The notes beneath the pieces were generated by a model, which worked only from the letters and a program-made list of their open reading frames with translations, was not told the origin of the DNA and did not search any database. A program made the position numbers and the translations under genes. From contig NZ_GG697130.1 of assembly GCF_000160575.1 (NCBI RefSeq), positions 1 to 64,000 on the forward strand: 64,000 bases of DNA, given 5' to 3'. The stretch comes from Weissella paramesenteroides ATCC 33313. GTDB taxonomy: Bacteria; Bacillota; Bacilli; Lactobacillales; Lactobacillaceae. Below are positions 9,392 through 19,041 of this stretch, piece after piece; the first letter of the stretch is position 1, and every line of letters begins with the position of its first letter.

Positions 9392-9523
9392 ATGCCACTA
9401 CAAACCAAAAGAAATGATGAATTATCTCGCCAAATTGACGAAGTATTTGATATTCCTGATTTGAAAGACAAGAACAAAGATCGTTTCCTCGGAAATAATA
9501 AAGACGAGGAAGAAGAAAAATAG
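9392..9523 (+). CDS. Small acidic protein of 43 residues, unknown function
   Basis: An independent plus-strand mini-gene: extended -10 promoter, strong TAGGAGG ribosome site 9 bases before the ATG, 43 codons, TAG stop, and an intrinsic terminator 10 bases later. The peptide starts MPLQTKRNDELSRQ, has a central FDIPDLKDK and ends in a charged DEEEEK tail, with no membrane segment. It faintly recalls small streptococcal proteins of the SPJ_0845 type (basic start, then PD-L/F-K motif), but I cannot verify homology. All neighbours for 20 kb are on the opposite strand. Confidence 0.75.
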   Translation: MPLQTKRNDELSRQIDEVFDIPDLKDKNKDRFLGNNKDEEEEK

Positions 9524-9532
9524 TGATAACCA

Positions 9533-9560
9533 AACGCCGTATTTTTCGGCGTTTTTCTTT
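9533..9560 (+). terminator. Terminator of the 43-residue small protein gene
   Basis: AACGCCG (9533-9539) pairs with CGGCGTT (9547-9553) around a 7-base loop, followed by TTTCTTT. Confidence 0.85.
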
Positions 9561-9608
9561 ATTGATAAGTATCATATCAATAATAACTGTCAATAATCAC
9601 TTCTACAT

Positions 9609-9653
9609 CATAACAACCCTATGCTACTTTCTCAATAGCATAGGGTTGTTATG
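9609..9653 (-). terminator. Strong hairpin just after the ABC permease stop codon
   Basis: An 18-bp perfect stem (9609-9626 with 9636-9653) begins one base past the permease stop on the minus strand. The following minus-strand sequence is not U-rich, so it may act as an mRNA 3'-end stabiliser rather than a classical intrinsic terminator. Confidence 0.55.
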
Positions 9654-9654
9654 G

Positions 9655-10905
9655 TTAATCTTCAATTGTTTTTTTACTGAATAATCCTTTTAAGCTTAGT
9701 AATGCTGCTTTAGTAATATTACCATCTGTATATGTCAACACATTTTTCTTATAAACACGCAACCCGTATCTGGCAAGGAAAATCAACACAACTACTTCCA
9801 ATAATAGTGCAATTAATGCATCTGTCATATTGGCATATTGTAGTCCTAATCGTGCTGGCATTAAAGTTTGCGAAATGAATGGTACATATGACAAGACATT
9901 GATCAAAAGATTATGTGGTTGCCCTTCCAATACAAATGATAAAATATACCCAATCATTGCTACATAAGTAATTGGCGATACAGCCTGTTGCACTTGACTT
10001 AAATCATTAATCATTGCTGAGATAATTGCAGTCAAAATCATATACAAGAATATCCCAACAATCGCTAATAATCCGGTCATTATGGCGAAGTTAATATCAA
10101 CACCAGCTAGCATATCCCTAACCATATCAATATACTGATTTTTAGGCATAAAGATTGCAAAAATTCCGCCAGCTAAAACATAAACAAGACCATGTGTGAT
10201 TGCAAGACCAGCCACTCCTAAAAGTTTACCGAAAAATTGTACACCTGGTGAAGTGACCGCTAACAAAATTTCCATAATCCTAGAAGACTTTTCGTTGGCA
10301 ATTTCTTGAGCTATCATGCCAACATATGCCGTTAGAAAAATAAATATAAAAATGCCTAATCCCCCAGCCAACATACTGTTGGCAGTATTAGAAGTTGCAC
10401 CACCTGCAGATGATTTACCATTTTTATTATAAACAGTCGAATCAAATGCTGGTGGATCCATCAGCGTCTGTAACTGATCCGCGTTTAAGTGCAATTTTGT
10501 CGCTTGATTAAGCATATAATACTGATTAATTGTTGATTGTAATGTATCTTCAGATAATGAATCTGCATCAGTAGACATTGTCAGATGATATTGCTCATTA
10601 GCAGAGGTTAAATAGCCATCAATTTTATCTCGTTTCAAAGCTTGCTTCGCTTTAGTAGCTGATGGCATATTTTTATATCTTGCACCCACGGCCTTATTTT
10701 GTTTTAGATAGGTGGTTAATGATGCATTATTTACAACCGCAACTGTTGGTTTCTCAGTACTTTTAGTGGCGTCCATAACAAATACGATGCCACCAATGAC
10801 TAACAAGATCAATATTGGTGCTAAGACAATTGACCAAAATCCAAATGTCTTTAGGCGATTAGTGTATGTTTGTCGGGCAACCAAAAATAATTGATGTTTA
10901 GTCAT
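9655..10905 (-). CDS. ABC-2 type transporter permease (NatB-like)
   Basis: The 416-residue protein has one N-terminal membrane segment near residues 20-45, a large extracellular part to about residue 175, and then five or more membrane segments. This is the NatB/ABC-2 exporter architecture. It pairs with the ATPase encoded just upstream: its ATG at 10905 overlaps the ATPase end by 8 bases and is preceded by GGAGGTGAT, which is why I reject the longer frame starting at 10944. NatAB in Bacillus exports Na+; relatives export peptides or drugs. The substrate here is not known. Confidence 0.85.
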   Translation of the reverse strand: MTKHQLFLVARQTYTNRLKTFGFWSIVLAPILILLVIGGIVFVMDATKSTEKPTVAVVNNASLTTYLKQNKAVGARYKNMPSATKAKQALKRDKIDGYLTSANEQYHLTMSTDADSLSEDTLQSTINQYYMLNQATKLHLNADQLQTLMDPPAFDSTVYNKNGKSSAGGATSNTANSMLAGGLGIFIFIFLTAYVGMIAQEIANEKSSRIMEILLAVTSPGVQFFGKLLGVAGLAITHGLVYVLAGGIFAIFMPKNQYIDMVRDMLAGVDINFAIMTGLLAIVGIFLYMILTAIISAMINDLSQVQQAVSPITYVAMIGYILSFVLEGQPHNLLINVLSYVPFISQTLMPARLGLQYANMTDALIALLLEVVVLIFLARYGLRVYKKNVLTYTDGNITKAALLSLKGLFSKKTIED

Positions 10906-11800
10906 TTGTATCACCTCCAGCCACTTCACGACGGAAAATCTCATCTAAAGTTGGTGGTTGTTGTGCAAATACTGGCACATAACCATCTTTAGAAACCGTC
11001 CGAAACACTTCTTTTCCCGCATCATCATTAGATAACTTCAAATGTCGACCACGACCATCTTGTTCAACTGATAACACCCCAGGTATTGCCAATAATTCAG
11101 CATCAGGAACTGTTGACTCTAAATAAATTTCACTACGCCCAAATGACTCTCTAATCTCTACTAATCCACCACTTAGAACTGTCTGTCCGTGCTTTAACAT
11201 TAATAATTCATCGGACAATTTTTCTACCCCACTCATATTATGCGAACTAAAGATAATCATGGCGCCATTTTTCTTTAATCGTGAAATTTCATTCATCATT
11301 AATTGTGTGTTAACTGGATCAAGACCGGTAAACGGTTCGTCTAGTATAAGTAATGATGGCTCAGTAATAACTGTAGCAATTAATTGTACCTTTTGTGCAT
11401 TACCTTTTGACAAACTTTGTACTTTGTCAGTGACTTTACCCACCACATCTAATCGTGTCATCCAATGTTTTAATTTTTGTTTTGCATCGGCCTTAGTCAT
11501 CCCATGAAGTTCAGCAAAATAAATCACCTGCTGCTCAATGCTTAATTTTTGGTATAAACCACGCTCCTCAGGTAAAAATCCAATATTCTGTTTATCATGG
11601 TTGGTTATTGCGTGATTATCCCAAGTAATCGTACCGTGAGTTGGCTTAATGAAGTCTAACATCATGCGAAAAGTTGTTGTTTTCCCCGCACCATTTTGTC
11701 CAATTAAGCCGATAACATGCCCTTCTTCTAACCGCATATTCATATTATCAACTGCAATCTTATCACCAAATTTTTTGGTTAAATTTTTTAATTCTATCAT
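10898..11800 (-). CDS. ABC transporter ATP-binding protein (NatA-like)
   Basis: This 300-residue ATPase shows Walker A (GQNGAGKTT near residue 34), the signature region SLSKGNAQKVQ (LSKGN in place of the common LSGGQ), Walker B LLILDEPFTGLD, and the H-loop SSHN. The C-terminal 80 residues form the DUF4162-type extension seen in NatA-like exporters. Cotranscription and translational coupling with the permease (8-base overlap) show they form one exporter at the membrane. Confidence 0.9.
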   Translation of the reverse strand: MIELKNLTKKFGDKIAVDNMNMRLEEGHVIGLIGQNGAGKTTTFRMMLDFIKPTHGTITWDNHAITNHDKQNIGFLPEERGLYQKLSIEQQVIYFAELHGMTKADAKQKLKHWMTRLDVVGKVTDKVQSLSKGNAQKVQLIATVITEPSLLILDEPFTGLDPVNTQLMMNEISRLKKNGAMIIFSSHNMSGVEKLSDELLMLKHGQTVLSGGLVEIRESFGRSEIYLESTVPDAELLAIPGVLSVEQDGRGRHLKLSNDDAGKEVFRTVSKDGYVPVFAQQPPTLDEIFRREVAGGDTND

Positions 11801-11930
11801 TTAGAAAACTCCTAACATAGTAGTTTTTAATTTATTGGCAGTTAACACACTATTAGGATAGCATACTTTACCAAGCCCTTTTGGTTTTAAATTAAATGCA
11901 ATATGACATAATGACTCCTTATAAATGAAT

Positions 11931-11974
11931 AGAGCTGCTAATCCACCAAATTAATTGGTTTGATTAGCAGCTCT
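11931..11974 (-). terminator. Terminator after ftsK
   Basis: A 13-bp stem (11931-11943 with 11962-11974) with an inner CCAA/TTGG pairing lies about 60 bases beyond the ftsK stop. The minus-strand tail is only moderately T-rich (ATTCATTTAT). Confidence 0.6.
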
Positions 11975-12035
11975 TAAACTCACTTTAAAAAGTGAAGTTG
12001 ATTCAAAATATTAATTCACATTATCCATATAACAC

Positions 12036-14810
12036 TTATTGTGCGTTCTTTTTAAAACGATCCATCATTTCTGGCGTGAATTTTAATTCACGAGGTTTTG
12101 ATCCATTTGCCGGACCAATCAACCCCCGATCCTCTAATGAATCAATGATACGACCAGCACGATTATATCCCATACCAAAATGTCGTTGAATAGATGATGT
12201 TGATGCACCACCTGCTCTAAGAATGAATTCCAATACTTCATCCCATTTTTCATCTAATTCATCAGTCCCCGAATTGTTGCCATTTTCTAATGCCTGTACC
12301 TCAGCATCTGATACTGACATTGACTCATCATACTGTGCACTACCTTGTTGCTTAATAAAATCAGTAATTGCAGCAACATCATCGTCAGATATAAAGGCAC
12401 CTTGCACACGCTGTGGTCCGTTTGAACCAATCGGAGCAAATAGCATATCACCTCGACCTAACAATTTTTCAGCACCATTACCATCTAAGATAGTACGAGA
12501 ATCAACACCTGAAGAAACCGCAAAAGCCATTCGTGAAGGCACATTCGCTTTTATCAAACCAGTAATGATATCAACAGAAGGTCGTTGTGTAGCAACAATC
12601 ATATGAATACCAGCCGCACGACCCAACTGGGCAATGCGCACAATGGCATTTTCAACATCTCCAGAAACTGCAGAAGTCATCATTAAGTCAGCCAACTCAT
12701 CAATGATAACAACTAAATATGGCATTTTCTGAGAAACAACACCTTTTTCTGTTTCGTCACGTTTTGCCACTAATTTGTTATAACCATCAATATTACGGAC
12801 GCCTTCTTCAGCAAGTAACTTAAACCGTCGATCCATCTCTGCGACAACCTTCTTTAATCCTAGTGCCGCCTTTTTAGGATCTGAAACGACTGGTGTAATC
12901 AAATGTGGAATATCGTTATATACTGACAATTCCACTTTTTTGGGATCAACCAGCATCAATCGGACTTGTGATGGTTTTGCCTGCAATAGAATTGATGCTA
13001 AAATGCCATTAATAGCAACTGACTTTCCTGACCCTGTTGAACCAGCAATCAATAAGTGCGGCATTTTAGTTAGATCCACTTTTACAACACCACTCGTAAC
13101 ACCTCTTCCAATAGGAACAATCAATGGTTTATCTGTGTCAACACCAGCCTCTTCAACCATATCTCGAAAACCAACTGTTGCTTGTTGATCATTTGCAACT
13201 TCAATACCCACAACATTTTTACCAGGAATTGGTGCTTCAATACGTAACGACTTTGCTGCCAATGCTAATGCCAAATCATCAGCCAAGTTTTGAATTTTTG
13301 ACACCTTGACACCAACCGCTGGTTTAATTTCATACTGAGTAACTGTTGGCCCCAATACAACCTTTTCGACCGTCGCATTAATTTTGAAACTCTGCAATGT
13401 TTGATGAAGAATTCGCGCTTTTTCACTTAATGCATCACGTTCTTGTGACTGATCAGTAGAGCCAATATGTTGCAATAACTGTGTTGTGGGCAAACGGTAA
13501 TTTTTATCACTAACTATCGTTCCTAATCCACTCGCATCAACATCTGGTGTTGGTTCAGTCATTGCTGATGGTGTCACATGTCGATTGGCATGATGTGTTA
13601 CCTTGTTAGCAGCTTCTTTTTCTGCACGATCTAGAATATCTACATGTGATAATGGCACATCCTGACCAGGTAATAACTCATCATCCGCCAAGTCTTCACC
13701 ATAAACAACTGGTTCTACTGGATCAGCTGATTGAATCACCCGTTGAGAATCAAAATTTGTTGTCGCTTGTTGTGATGCACTTGGTGCCACAGAAGCAGAA
13801 ACATTTTTTGTCCGATCAGCAGTCTTTGGCACACGACTAGCTTCACTGTTCTTCATTAACGTTGAATCAACAGACATTGTGGCTTGTTGTTCATGTTGGG
13901 AAGTTGGGGCGACAATTTCGGGTACCACAAACTTCGTTACGCTAGCCTCTGAATCGTCATCAGTTAGCGATTGTTTTTTATTGAAATGAACCTCGCCAGA
14001 CGAAGAGGCCTCGGGTAGCGGTTTTTCTTTCTTTCCCTTTCGTGGACTAAATGGTTCTTCATTAAAGAATTCATTCATCGCCTCTTGTTGCCGGTCTTTT
14101 TGTTTGGTACGGAAAGTATTGATAGACTCTGTCACCTTTTCATGAGCAGTGGTTGCTTGTGTTTGGACTAAATCCCCTGCCCCTTCGGCAAACGTAAAGA
14201 AATTATCGAATACACCGCGTAATGGCAATCGAAACATAATAACCGTGCCGACAATCAATAAAATAATTGCAATTAACCACGAACCAAAATTACTCATGGT
14301 CAAATAAGTATATTGATAGATAATTGCTCCAATAATTCCGCCACCAACAGGTGTTGTTACTGCATGATTATTTAAATCTTGGTTGATCAATTGTTGAATG
14401 GTTGCAACATAATCACTATGCAAATTCATTTTGTTAAACAGTAGGATTGATCCTATCAACATTATACCAACATAAAACAATGTAAACCCTAGATAATGAT
14501 GCCATTTCAATCGAGGTGGCCATGTTCCATATGCCATGACGACTAAGAGTGGTACCAACAAAACAATCAACAATAGTTGATATGATCCGCCAACCAATAA
14601 TCGAATTAAATTTGCAACTAACTTCCCGATTAAACCAACTTTTGCAATAGCCAATACGGTTAAGATGACTGCAATTAACCCCGAAATCTGTGGTAATCGC
14701 GAAATAAACCAGGCTAATGTATCATTATTGCTCTTTTTCTTCCGACTAGATGTCTTTCTTGGTCGCCGATTTGTCGTGCTTTTTCTAGTTGTCGTTTTTT
14801 TATATGCCAT
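12036..14810 (-). CDS. ftsK: DNA translocase FtsK/SpoIIIE
   Basis: FtsK is a membrane-anchored hexameric pump that clears chromosome termini from the division septum. The 924-residue protein has a basic N-terminus, four to five membrane segments (about residues 30-200), and a Ser/Thr/Glu-rich linker (about 210-440). The motor has Walker A AGSTGSGKS near 598 and Walker B VVIIDELADLMM near 705. A C-terminal gamma winged helix (about 855-920) reads KOPS-like sequences. The start is supported by AAAGGAGGATCAT. It begins the run of minus-strand genes after trmL. Confidence 0.96.
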   Translation of the reverse strand: MAYKKTTTRKSTTNRRPRKTSSRKKKSNNDTLAWFISRLPQISGLIAVILTVLAIAKVGLIGKLVANLIRLLVGGSYQLLLIVLLVPLLVVMAYGTWPPRLKWHHYLGFTLFYVGIMLIGSILLFNKMNLHSDYVATIQQLINQDLNNHAVTTPVGGGIIGAIIYQYTYLTMSNFGSWLIAIILLIVGTVIMFRLPLRGVFDNFFTFAEGAGDLVQTQATTAHEKVTESINTFRTKQKDRQQEAMNEFFNEEPFSPRKGKKEKPLPEASSSGEVHFNKKQSLTDDDSEASVTKFVVPEIVAPTSQHEQQATMSVDSTLMKNSEASRVPKTADRTKNVSASVAPSASQQATTNFDSQRVIQSADPVEPVVYGEDLADDELLPGQDVPLSHVDILDRAEKEAANKVTHHANRHVTPSAMTEPTPDVDASGLGTIVSDKNYRLPTTQLLQHIGSTDQSQERDALSEKARILHQTLQSFKINATVEKVVLGPTVTQYEIKPAVGVKVSKIQNLADDLALALAAKSLRIEAPIPGKNVVGIEVANDQQATVGFRDMVEEAGVDTDKPLIVPIGRGVTSGVVKVDLTKMPHLLIAGSTGSGKSVAINGILASILLQAKPSQVRLMLVDPKKVELSVYNDIPHLITPVVSDPKKAALGLKKVVAEMDRRFKLLAEEGVRNIDGYNKLVAKRDETEKGVVSQKMPYLVVIIDELADLMMTSAVSGDVENAIVRIAQLGRAAGIHMIVATQRPSVDIITGLIKANVPSRMAFAVSSGVDSRTILDGNGAEKLLGRGDMLFAPIGSNGPQRVQGAFISDDDVAAITDFIKQQGSAQYDESMSVSDAEVQALENGNNSGTDELDEKWDEVLEFILRAGGASTSSIQRHFGMGYNRAGRIIDSLEDRGLIGPANGSKPRELKFTPEMMDRFKKNAQ

Positions 14811-14845
14811 ATGATCCTCCTTTCATAAAAAGTTTAACCTAAAAA

Positions 14846-15361
14846 TTACTTAAGCTTATCGTAATCATATTCATGCGTCAGATCAAGATTAGGGAAACTC
14901 TGCTGACGTAAGACCTCATAAATAATAATTGCTGCTGTATTTGATAGGTTTAATGAGCGAATATGCTCGTCATTCTGCGGAATACGCAATGCTTGATCTG
15001 GATGCTCTTTCATAAAAGGTTCTGGCAGACCAGTCGTCTCCTTACCAAATAAGAAATAGTAGTCATGATCAGTATTTGTGTAGTCAGCCTGATGGTATGA
15101 TTTTTTTGCAAACTTCGAAATCAGGAACAATTCATCAGTATCTTTTAAAGTTGCCATAAAAGCAGGCAAATTTTTATGAACTGTAATATCGACGTTATCC
15201 CAATAATCCAAACCAGCACGCTTAACATGCTTATCATCTAATTTAAATCCCAAGGGCTCAATTAAGTCTAATTTCGTATTAGTTCCTGTTGCCGTTCTAG
15301 CAATATTTCCCGTATTTGCTGGCATCAATGGTTCAAATAAAACAATATGATTTGTACTCAT
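14846..15361 (-). CDS. trmL: tRNA (cytidine(34)-2'-O)-methyltransferase TrmL
   Basis: This 171-residue SPOUT methyltransferase modifies the wobble ribose of leucine tRNAs with SAM. Conserved segments are the N-terminal LFEPLMPANTGNIARTA, the central FLFGKETTGLP, and the C-terminal knot with IPQNDEHIRSLNLSNTAAI. The length is typical (E. coli TrmL has 157 residues). It lies 35 bases upstream of ftsK on the same strand, so the two may be cotranscribed. The ribosome site AGGAG precedes the ATG. Confidence 0.93.
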   Translation of the reverse strand: MSTNHIVLFEPLMPANTGNIARTATGTNTKLDLIEPLGFKLDDKHVKRAGLDYWDNVDITVHKNLPAFMATLKDTDELFLISKFAKKSYHQADYTNTDHDYYFLFGKETTGLPEPFMKEHPDQALRIPQNDEHIRSLNLSNTAAIIIYEVLRQQSFPNLDLTHEYDYDKLK

Positions 15362-15422
15362 AATTAACTTCTCCTATTTTCTCTAGGTTATTTTAACCTA
15401 CACGTGATTAATGCATACAAAA

Positions 15423-15464
15423 ACAAGTATAGCACGTACATTCAGTACCTTGTGCTATACTTGT
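15423..15464 (-). terminator. Terminator after the AI-2E family gene
   Basis: A 13-bp perfect stem (15423-15435 with 15452-15464) is followed on the minus strand by TTTTTG. It lies 18 bases past the stop codon of the upstream gene. Confidence 0.8.
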
Positions 15465-15481
15465 CAAAATTTATTAATGTC

Positions 15482-16630
15482 TTAATTCTGATCCGTTTCT
15501 TTAAACAAATCCGAACTCGTCTGCCACCAATTATAAAAACGATAAATCAATACCTTTAGAATAGCATACCCAGGTACACCAAAGATAACTCCTAAGATAC
15601 CAAAAATATTACCCGCAGATAGTAAGACAATCAAAACTGTTACAGGATGAATTTTCATAGAAGATCCTAACAATTTTGGTGAAATAATTCGTCCTTCTAA
15701 CGTTTGTTCGATCATAAAGACGACTAGCACTGAAATTAGCATTACTGGTGACACAAAAATTCCGACAACAACAGCTGGTACCATCGCTAAAAATGAGCCA
15801 AGAAAAGGAATAATATTCAAAATTCCTGCAACAATTGCAATTAACCAACCATATGGTAAGCCAATAATCGTATAACCAATTGCAAACATTATCATGACTG
15901 CAAAAGCAACTGAAATCTGTCCTCGAATGTAGTTTGAAATTTGAGTACTAATTTCCTTTAGCATTTCCAAAAATGAGCGACGCGCTTTCACTGGTAAAAA
16001 CTTCGCAATATATGCCGGCATTTGATGCCCATCTTTAAGCAAATAGAAGAGGACAAACGGAAACGTGATAATTGCAATAACAACGCTAGTTACTGTGCCA
16101 ACAACTGAAGAAACGCCATGTAATCCCTTTTTAGCATATTCAGCTGAGTAGTCTTTCAACCAAGTTGATATTTCACTATTCGTTGTATTGAACCACTTAT
16201 TAACCGCATTAAATTGTTTATTAGAGGTGAAATGATTAATCATCGTCACAATTTTATGCCAATATGTTGGCCATTCATTAACCAGGCTAATAATTTGACT
16301 ACTCATCCAAGGGATAAATACAGCTAATCCCCAAATAATCAGCACTGCCAAGACAATAAATTGTATTGAAATCGTTGCAATTCTTGGAAAGTTAAAGCGT
16401 CGTTCAGCCCAGTCAACCATCGGATTTAGTAAGAAATAAAACACACCAGCAATAATTATTGGTGCACCAACTGCACTAAAAAATTCTGCAACCGGATCAA
16501 AAATAAAGGCCACCTTATGAATCATGAAGACAATAATTAAGAACAACAAAATCATAAACATGGCGGATACGATTTTATTATCCAGCAACCAGCGGTGAAA
16601 AATTGATTGGCCATTTGACTTTTCTTTCAT
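15482..16630 (-). CDS. AI-2E family transporter (PerM/YueF type)
   Basis: This 382-residue protein belongs to the AI-2E (UPF0118) family. It has paired N-terminal membrane helices, a soluble middle region with amphipathic helices, and four to five C-terminal helices. Family motifs are GLPYGWLIAIVAGILNIIPFLGS and the C-terminal GNIFGILGVIFGVPGYAI. Members include the AI-2 exporter TqsA and Na+/H+ antiporters, so the substrate is open. It stands alone, with a terminator on each side. Confidence 0.88.
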   Translation of the reverse strand: MKEKSNGQSIFHRWLLDNKIVSAMFMILLFLIIVFMIHKVAFIFDPVAEFFSAVGAPIIIAGVFYFLLNPMVDWAERRFNFPRIATISIQFIVLAVLIIWGLAVFIPWMSSQIISLVNEWPTYWHKIVTMINHFTSNKQFNAVNKWFNTTNSEISTWLKDYSAEYAKKGLHGVSSVVGTVTSVVIAIITFPFVLFYLLKDGHQMPAYIAKFLPVKARRSFLEMLKEISTQISNYIRGQISVAFAVMIMFAIGYTIIGLPYGWLIAIVAGILNIIPFLGSFLAMVPAVVVGIFVSPVMLISVLVVFMIEQTLEGRIISPKLLGSSMKIHPVTVLIVLLSAGNIFGILGVIFGVPGYAILKVLIYRFYNWWQTSSDLFKETDQN

Positions 16631-16677
16631 GTGTTTGCTCCTTTACATATAACATTTAAATAAATCAGTCTTTTTAT

Positions 16678-16732
16678 AAAAAAGCCCCCATTTGGATGTT
16701 CATACATCTTATGTACATCACCATAAGGGGGT
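16678..16732 (-). terminator. Terminator after the lactonase gene
   Basis: CCCCC/GGGGG arms with an inner GATGT/ACATC stem form a long hairpin, followed on the minus strand by a T6 run (16678-16683). It lies about 30 bases past the lactonase stop codon. Confidence 0.8.
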
Positions 16733-16760
16733 TATCATTCAAGATTGGTAATAAAAACTA

Positions 16761-17786
16761 TTAGACAAACAAAACACGAATTGCTTCTGGCACAGCAAAA
16801 TCCTTTTGAACCAGACGAAGCTTTCCTGTCTCGCTATCACGTGCATAGACTGAAACATTGTCTGTATTTTGATTAGCCGCAACCAAGAATTTCTCATCTG
16901 GACTTAAGGCAAAATCTCTTGGGAAATCTCCTTCAGTCGAAATCCATTGTATATGTTCAACCGTTGCGCCATTTTCTTTAACAGCAAATACTGCAATTGA
17001 ATTATGGCCGCGATTTGACGTGTAAATAAATCGTCCGTCATTTGAAACATAAATGGCAGCACCACCATTATGTGCATCCCAATCTTCTGGAATCATCAAC
17101 ACAGTTTGTAATAAAGTGAATGAGCCATCTGCATTATACTTTAATACTGATAGTTTTGATGACAATTCTCCTAATAAATAGGCATATTGACCATCAGGAC
17201 TAAAGCGAATATGACGAGGTCCAAAGCCAGCTTCAGTAGTAAAAGTAGCAACTAATTTTAGTTTTCCTGAATCAGAAACATCAAAAGTCAAGACCTTATC
17301 AGCACCCAAATCAACAACGACCACACGATTATCCGGCGTTAAATTGCTAAAATGTACATGTGTGCTTTCTTGCTCAGGACGTGGTCCCTTACCTTCGGAT
17401 TGATATGAGTCCGTCAATGTCAAATCACCATTTTCGGCGATTGCATATACGTCTAACGTTCCCTTATGATAGTTTCCTGTGTATACTAATTGGCGAGATT
17501 CATCGACTGCAACATAGGCAGGTGAAGCCCCTTCACTAAGCACTTCCTGTTGTAATGTTGCATGGTCATCTTTATAATCATAGACAGCAACACCACCTTC
17601 ACCATTGCCCTTATCAACTGCGTACAATTTATTGGCATTGCTTAAGGCCAAATATGTTGGTGACCCAAGTTCTGCGACAAGGTTGGCATTAGATAGTTGA
17701 CCTGTTTTTGAATCAAAATCCGCAGCATAAATCCCCTTTGATACACGTTTTGTATAAGTTCCAAATAAAATATGTTCTGTTGCCAT
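16761..17786 (-). CDS. pgl: Lactonase family protein, probable 6-phosphogluconolactonase
   Basis: The 341-residue protein is a seven-bladed beta-propeller of the YkgB/Pgl lactonase family. Blade-repeat motifs such as FGPRHIRFSPDGQYAYLLGEL and ISTEGDFPRDFALSPDEKFLVAANQ are visible. The family hydrolyses 6-phosphogluconolactone in the oxidative pentose/phosphoketolase route, the main sugar pathway of heterofermentative lactic bacteria. That assignment is plausible but rests on the family. It is a single-gene unit with its own terminator. Confidence 0.88.
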   Translation of the reverse strand: MATEHILFGTYTKRVSKGIYAADFDSKTGQLSNANLVAELGSPTYLALSNANKLYAVDKGNGEGGVAVYDYKDDHATLQQEVLSEGASPAYVAVDESRQLVYTGNYHKGTLDVYAIAENGDLTLTDSYQSEGKGPRPEQESTHVHFSNLTPDNRVVVVDLGADKVLTFDVSDSGKLKLVATFTTEAGFGPRHIRFSPDGQYAYLLGELSSKLSVLKYNADGSFTLLQTVLMIPEDWDAHNGGAAIYVSNDGRFIYTSNRGHNSIAVFAVKENGATVEHIQWISTEGDFPRDFALSPDEKFLVAANQNTDNVSVYARDSETGKLRLVQKDFAVPEAIRVLFV

Positions 17787-17876
17787 TTATTTGCTCACTT
17801 TCTTAGTCATATTGTATTTTAAATCGCTTACATTATATCATAATTTGAATATATAATTAACTAACATCGCCGCAGT

Positions 17877-18827
17877 CTAAAGCCTACGACGTTTTTCTAC
17901 ACGACCAACTATAACTGAAGCAACAATTGCAATAGTTAATAGACTAATAATAATAACTAATGAAAATATATTAGAAATATGCAACGTACTACCCAGTGCT
18001 TTCATTCCTTCGTTGAAAATCATTTTTACACCGATGAACGCTAATATACCGGCTAAAGCATACTTAATGTAACGAAACATTGGTAAAATACTTGACAATG
18101 CAAAGTACAAAGATCGCAATCCCATAATTGCAAAAACATTTGATGTTACCACAATAAATGTATTTTGCGTTACGGCTAATACTGCTGGAATTGAATCTAC
18201 AGCAAATAATAGGTCTGTCCCCTCAATGAATAATAGTGCAATTAAAAACTGAGTTGCATAGCGTTTACCATTCTCTTTGACTATAAAATGTGGCTCAATA
18301 ACATCTTCTTTCATTGGCAAAATTTTCCTTAATAACTTTATCAAACGATTATCATTAAGATCCTGTTGCTCTTCCTTCTCAAAGAGCATTCTAATTCCCG
18401 TAATGATTAAGAAAATACCGAACAAATACATTAACCAAACGAAGCGTTCTAACAATGCCGCACCACCAAAAATAAATAGCACACGCATAATCAAAGCACC
18501 AAAAACACCCCAAAATAACAATCTATGTTGATATTTTATATCAATATTGAAAAAGCCAAAAACCAATATAAAAATAAATAAATTATCGATGCTTAAGGAT
18601 TTTTCCAATAAGTAGGCCGTAATAAAGTCTAGAGCATGGCCACTTCCCATTGTCGTCCAAATGATGCCACTAAATATGAATGCTAAAATTATCCAAAAGG
18701 CACTCCATAATAATGAAGACCGCATCGTTGGTGCATGATTTCCTCTATGAAAGACTCCCAAATCCAATGCTAGCATGATAATAACAAAGATAAAAAACAA
18801 AACCCAATAACCTAAACTTACCTCCAT
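17877..18827 (-). CDS. TerC family integral membrane protein
   Basis: This TerC-fold protein of about 316 residues has roughly nine membrane helices. The conserved acidic membrane motifs are MLALDLGVFHR near residue 20, EKSLSIDNLFIF near 75, and DLLFAVDSIPAVLAV near 200. Family members (Alx, MeeF, MeeY) act in manganese or metal-ion export. The open frame runs 49 codons further upstream to 18974, but that part runs into the glyS terminator hairpin. I chose the ATG at 18827, although its ribosome site is weak (AAAGAAAG). I saw no yybP-ykoY manganese riboswitch upstream. Confidence 0.85.
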   Translation of the reverse strand: MEVSLGYWVLFFIFVIIMLALDLGVFHRGNHAPTMRSSLLWSAFWIILAFIFSGIIWTTMGSGHALDFITAYLLEKSLSIDNLFIFILVFGFFNIDIKYQHRLLFWGVFGALIMRVLFIFGGAALLERFVWLMYLFGIFLIITGIRMLFEKEEQQDLNDNRLIKLLRKILPMKEDVIEPHFIVKENGKRYATQFLIALLFIEGTDLLFAVDSIPAVLAVTQNTFIVVTSNVFAIMGLRSLYFALSSILPMFRYIKYALAGILAFIGVKMIFNEGMKALGSTLHISNIFSLVIIISLLTIAIVASVIVGRVEKRRRL

Positions 18828-18955
18828 CGATATCTCAACTTTCTTTTGTGGTACTGATAGTGTGACAATGTATACAATACATAATCTATAAAGTATACCT
18901 GACGAAACCTTAAACATAATTAAAAAGATTGAGATTACAGTAGATATTATAAATA

Positions 18956-19000
18956 AAATCCATGAATCAACCAATTTGATGTTGGTAGATTCATGGATTT
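18956..19000 (-). terminator. Terminator after glyS
   Basis: A 13-bp perfect stem (18956-18968 with 18988-19000) with an inner CCAA/TTGG pairing is followed on the minus strand by TTTTATTTAT. It lies about 40 bases past the glyS stop. Confidence 0.8.
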
Positions 19001-19041
19001 AAACATGTTACAAATAATGAAATCAATTGTAGCAATAATTT

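Noticed and set aside
18828-18955. Possible yybP-ykoY manganese riboswitch before the TerC gene
   Set aside because: TerC genes often carry it, but the conserved L1/L3 loop sequences and a terminator in front of the gene were not found.
18828-18974. 49-codon N-terminal extension of the TerC protein
   Set aside because: It runs into the terminator hairpin of glyS, is not typical of the family, and has no ribosome site.
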